A DNA stretch of 6,277 nucleotides from Saprospiraceae bacterium (GTDB taxonomy: Bacteria; Bacteroidota; Bacteroidia; Chitinophagales; Saprospiraceae). How positions within the stretch are numbered: the first letter of the stretch is position 1; each line of letters begins with the position of its first letter. The stretch spans positions 1-6,277 of the forward strand of contig JAHDCE010000263.1 of NCBI GenBank assembly GCA_020630045.1, in the 5' to 3' direction. Below are positions 3,676-6,277 of this stretch, one piece after another. Position numbers and translations under genes: made by a program. Under the pieces are notes generated by a model. That model was not told where the DNA came from, made no database searches, and saw only the letters and a program-made list of their open reading frames with translations.

Positions 3676-6114
3676 ATGCAGGTAATTAAGCGGAGCGGAA
3701 AGAAAGAAAGTGTAAGTTTTGATAAAATCACCGCAAGGATAAAAAAACTATGCTATGGGCTGGACACTCGTTATGTAAGTGATATTGAAATCGCTAAAAA
3801 AGTGATTCAAGGATTATATGATGGTGTCACCACTACTGAATTGGACAATTTGGCTGCTGAAACAGCGGCTACTATGGCGACCATCCACCCGGATTACGCC
3901 TTGTTGGCTGCTAGAATAGCCGTGTCCAACCTACACAAAAATACAGATAAGTCCTTCTACATAACCATGAAGGCCTTGAGTAAATATATCGATCCGAAAA
4001 CCGGAGAAAATGCCGGTTTGATTGGTGAAGATACCATGGAAATCATCGAGGAGTTCAAAGATCGCCTTGATTCGGCCATCATTCATGACCGTGATTATAG
4101 TTTCGACTTTTTCGGATTCAAAACATTGGAGAAATCCTACTTGCTCCGTATGAACGGAATCGTCGTCGAACGCCCGCAACAAATGTTGCTCCGTGCTGCT
4201 GTCGGCATACACGGGCGTGACTTGGATTCGGTATTGGAAACTTACAGCCTGATGTCCGAAAAATGGTTCATCCATGCTACTCCGACATTGTTCAATGCAG
4301 GTACTCCTAAACCACAATTGTCATCTTGCTTCCTCTTGTCTATGACAGACGACAGCATCCAAGGAATATTCGAAACGCTTACCCGCTGTGCGAAAATTTC
4401 ACAATCCGCCGGAGGAATCGGGCTTAGCATTCACAATATCCGAGCAAAAGGAAGTTACATCAGAGGAACAGGCGGAACTTCCAATGGTATCATCCCGATG
4501 CTACGTGTTTACAATGACACGGCAAGATATGTAGACCAAGGAGGAGGAAAGCGTAAAGGTGCTTTTGCCATTTACTTGGAGCCTTGGCATGCAGATGTGA
4601 TGGAGTTCTTGGACCTACGCAAAAACCACGGAAAAGAAGAGATGCGTGCTCGGGATTTGTTCTATGCCATGTGGATTTCCGACCTATTCATGGAGCGTGT
4701 CAAGCAAAATGGGGAATGGTCTTTGTTCTGCCCGAATGAAGCTCCCGGGTTATGTGATACCTATGGTGGTGAATTCGAAGCTTTATACCATAAATACGAG
4801 CAAGAAGGCAAGGCTAGAAAAACCATCAAGGCACAAGACCTTTGGTTCAAAATACTAGAAGCCCAAATCGAAACGGGCACACCATACATGCTTTACAAGG
4901 ATGCCTGTAACAAGAAATCCAATCAGAAAAACCTAGGGACGATTCGAAGCAGTAATCTCTGTACCGAAATCGTGGAGTACACTGCACCTGATGAAGTCGC
5001 GGTATGTAACTTGGCGTCCATTGCCTTGAACAAATTCGTAAACGGCCCCGGAGATTATGATTTCCAACGCTTGTATGAAATCGCCCGTGTCGTTACACGA
5101 AACTTGAACAAGGTGATTGATATCAATTACTATCCGATTATTGAGGCGAAGAACTCGAATATGAGGCATAGGCCTATTGGTATCGGAGTTCAAGGTCTGG
5201 CGGATGCATTCCTCCAAATGCGTTATGGCTTTGACAGCGAAGAAGCGAAAAAACTGAACAAAGATATTTTTGAAACCATCTACTTTGCTGCGTTGACGGA
5301 AAGTTGTGCCCAAGCAAAAATAGATGGACATTATCAATCCTTCCCGGGATCGCCCATAAGTCAGGGCGAATTCCAATTCGACATGTGGGGAGTGACTCCT
5401 AGTGACAGATGGGATTGGTCGTCACTCAGAAAAGAAGTGATGGAACATGGTATCAGAAACAGCCTTTTATTGGCTCCGATGCCTACGGCTTCGACTTCCC
5501 AAATCCTGGGTAACAATGAATGCTTCGAACCCTATACATCGAATATTTATACCAGGAGAACTTTGTCCGGAGAATATATTGTAGTCAACAAGCATCTCCT
5601 CAAAGATTTGATTCAGCTAGGACTTTGGAATCACGAAACCCGTGAAGCCTTAATGGCAGCCAATGGTTCTATTCAAAACATTGAAGGGATTCCACAAGAA
5701 GTCAAAGATTTATACAAGACGTCCTATGAGTTGAGCCAAAAGACCATTATTGATATGGCTGCTGACCGTGGGGCATACATCTGCCAAAGCCAAAGTATGA
5801 ATCTCTTTATGGAGAATCCGAATTTCGCCAAGATGTCCGCCATGCACTTTTACGCTTGGCAAAAAGGATTGAAAACGGGGATGTATTACCTCCGGACCAA
5901 AGCGGCGGTGGATCCGATAAAATTCACCCTCAGTCAGAAACACCAGAATCAGTTCGCTGGTCAAAAGGAGGAATTATCCGCGGTTCAAGTCACGAGTGGC
6001 ACAAACGAAACCCTGAAAAAGGGTAGTGGCTTGGAAGACATGAAGCCGATAGAAAAGACAGACATACAAGCATGCAGCCTGGATGACCCGGATTGCATCA
6101 TGTGCCAAGGATAA
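3676..6114 (+). CDS. nrdA: class Ia ribonucleotide reductase large (alpha) subunit
   Basis: An 812-residue catalytic subunit that reduces ribonucleoside diphosphates to deoxyribonucleotides with NrdB. It aligns almost without gaps to mammalian R1, so residue numbers coincide. C218 and C444 are the redox pair, C429 the thiyl radical, N427 and E431 the active-site residues, and Y737 and Y738 the radical-transfer pair. Residues 1 to about 92 form an ATP-cone starting MQVIKRSGKK; D57, needed for dATP feedback inhibition in mouse R1, is kept. D226 and R256 lie in the specificity-site region. Loop 2 reads DQGGGKRKG (287-295). The barrel domain runs from about 214 to 740. The tail (753-812) is about 20 residues longer than in mammals and ends CIMCQG, with C807 and C810 as the shuttle cysteines. 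ATG 3676 gives the family N-terminus; no Shine-Dalgarno sequence is visible. It is probably co-transcribed with nrdB and ends at the terminator downstream. Confidence 0.98.
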   Translation: MQVIKRSGKKESVSFDKITARIKKLCYGLDTRYVSDIEIAKKVIQGLYDGVTTTELDNLAAETAATMATIHPDYALLAARIAVSNLHKNTDKSFYITMKALSKYIDPKTGENAGLIGEDTMEIIEEFKDRLDSAIIHDRDYSFDFFGFKTLEKSYLLRMNGIVVERPQQMLLRAAVGIHGRDLDSVLETYSLMSEKWFIHATPTLFNAGTPKPQLSSCFLLSMTDDSIQGIFETLTRCAKISQSAGGIGLSIHNIRAKGSYIRGTGGTSNGIIPMLRVYNDTARYVDQGGGKRKGAFAIYLEPWHADVMEFLDLRKNHGKEEMRARDLFYAMWISDLFMERVKQNGEWSLFCPNEAPGLCDTYGGEFEALYHKYEQEGKARKTIKAQDLWFKILEAQIETGTPYMLYKDACNKKSNQKNLGTIRSSNLCTEIVEYTAPDEVAVCNLASIALNKFVNGPGDYDFQRLYEIARVVTRNLNKVIDINYYPIIEAKNSNMRHRPIGIGVQGLADAFLQMRYGFDSEEAKKLNKDIFETIYFAALTESCAQAKIDGHYQSFPGSPISQGEFQFDMWGVTPSDRWDWSSLRKEVMEHGIRNSLLLAPMPTASTSQILGNNECFEPYTSNIYTRRTLSGEYIVVNKHLLKDLIQLGLWNHETREALMAANGSIQNIEGIPQEVKDLYKTSYELSQKTIIDMAADRGAYICQSQSMNLFMENPNFAKMSAMHFYAWQKGLKTGMYYLRTKAAVDPIKFTLSQKHQNQFAGQKEELSAVQVTSGTNETLKKGSGLEDMKPIEKTDIQACSLDDPDCIMCQG

Positions 6115-6137
6115 CAGATTGCCGCCTTTTGAATTTG

Positions 6138-6172
6138 GCCGCCGCCCTGTCTCATGGGCGGTGGCTTTTTTT
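6138..6172 (+). terminator. intrinsic terminator after nrdA
   Basis: GCCGCCGCCC (6138-6147) pairs with GGGCGGTGGC (6156-6165), ten pairs with one G-T wobble and an 8-nt loop, followed by seven T residues (6166-6172). It begins 23 bp after the nrdA stop. The - strand lacks a matching T-tract, so it acts in one direction. A further GCCGCC at 6121-6126 could compete with the left arm. Confidence 0.92.
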
Positions 6173-6277
6173 ATGTCCGTACATATAAAAATACCCATAG
6201 GACAATTCGTTTCTGCGAACTTCGCCGCCTAGCATGATTTCATTTTCCCTTCCGGGAAATATTTTGAATGTGATGTT
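6152..6277 (-). CDS. possible C-terminal end of a convergent gene (partial)
   Basis: On the - strand one frame is open from the last base of the window for 41 codons to a TGA at 6152-6154; the other five frames here are interrupted. The peptide contains FPGRENE and LSYGYFYMYGHKK and resembles no family I recognise. Against it: an open stretch of this length occurs by chance fairly often, the stop falls in the loop of the nrdA terminator, and no terminator follows on the - strand. If real, its 5' end lies beyond the window and it converges on nrdA with a 37-bp gap. Confidence 0.25.
   Translation of the reverse strand, partial: NITFKIFPGRENEIMLGGEVRRNELSYGYFYMYGHKKSHRP
6244..6259. repeat. small hairpin near the right edge
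   Basis: TTTCCC (6244-6249) pairs with GGGAAA (6254-6259) around the loop TTCC, followed on the + strand by TATTTTG. This is a short, weak terminator-like shape. It would fall inside the open - strand frame if that frame is a gene. Confidence 0.3.

Noticed and set aside
3931..4317. 128-codon open frame on the - strand inside nrdA, and the other long - strand frames within nrdA and nrdB.
   Set aside because: They lie opposite strongly conserved coding sequence, have no recognisable protein features and are antisense shadows.
4646..4858. 70-codon + strand frame inside nrdA.
   Set aside because: Out of frame with fully conserved NrdA sequence; no independent support.

Overview
The window looks like ordinary chromosome from a member of the Bacteroidota (Bacteroidetes). 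I infer this from three things. The class Ia ribonucleotide reductase is of the eukaryote-like type and carries the FSLDEDF-type tail on the small subunit. The gene order is nrdB then nrdA. The genes lack convincing Shine-Dalgarno sequences. A CorA-type transporter with an FGMN signature also fits. I cannot name a genus. No mobile element, CRISPR array, tRNA or rRNA is visible.

Layout from left to right, all genes on the + strand: (1) positions 1-1012, the 3' part of a WecE/RffA-like sugar-nucleotide aminotransferase of the DegT/DnrJ/EryC1/StrS family, whose reading frame is open back to the first base of the window. (2) 1013-1186, a short spacer with one nested inverted repeat. (3) 1187-2134, a CorA-family divalent-cation transporter. 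(4) 2135-2565, an AT-rich 431-bp intergenic region, the most interesting part of the window. It holds three perfect DnaA boxes and one single-mismatch box in two inverted pairs, then several further inverted repeats, two of which would form mutually crossing helices. (5) 2566-3555, nrdB, the radical-bearing small subunit of class Ia ribonucleotide reductase. (6) A 120-bp spacer containing a bulged hairpin. (7) 3676-6114, nrdA, the large catalytic subunit, with complete catalytic and allosteric residues. (8) A strong intrinsic terminator at 6138-6172, then 105 bp that may hold the tail of a convergent gene on the - strand.

The nrdB and nrdA products together reduce ribonucleoside diphosphates to deoxyribonucleotides for DNA synthesis. 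DnaA boxes immediately upstream suggest a link between replication initiation and dNTP supply, as known for Escherichia coli nrdAB. The same cluster could instead belong to a replication origin; the sequence alone does not decide. The aminotransferase (surface polysaccharide precursor) and the transporter appear to be unrelated neighbours. I see no convincing new multi-gene system here; what is worth following up is regulatory.
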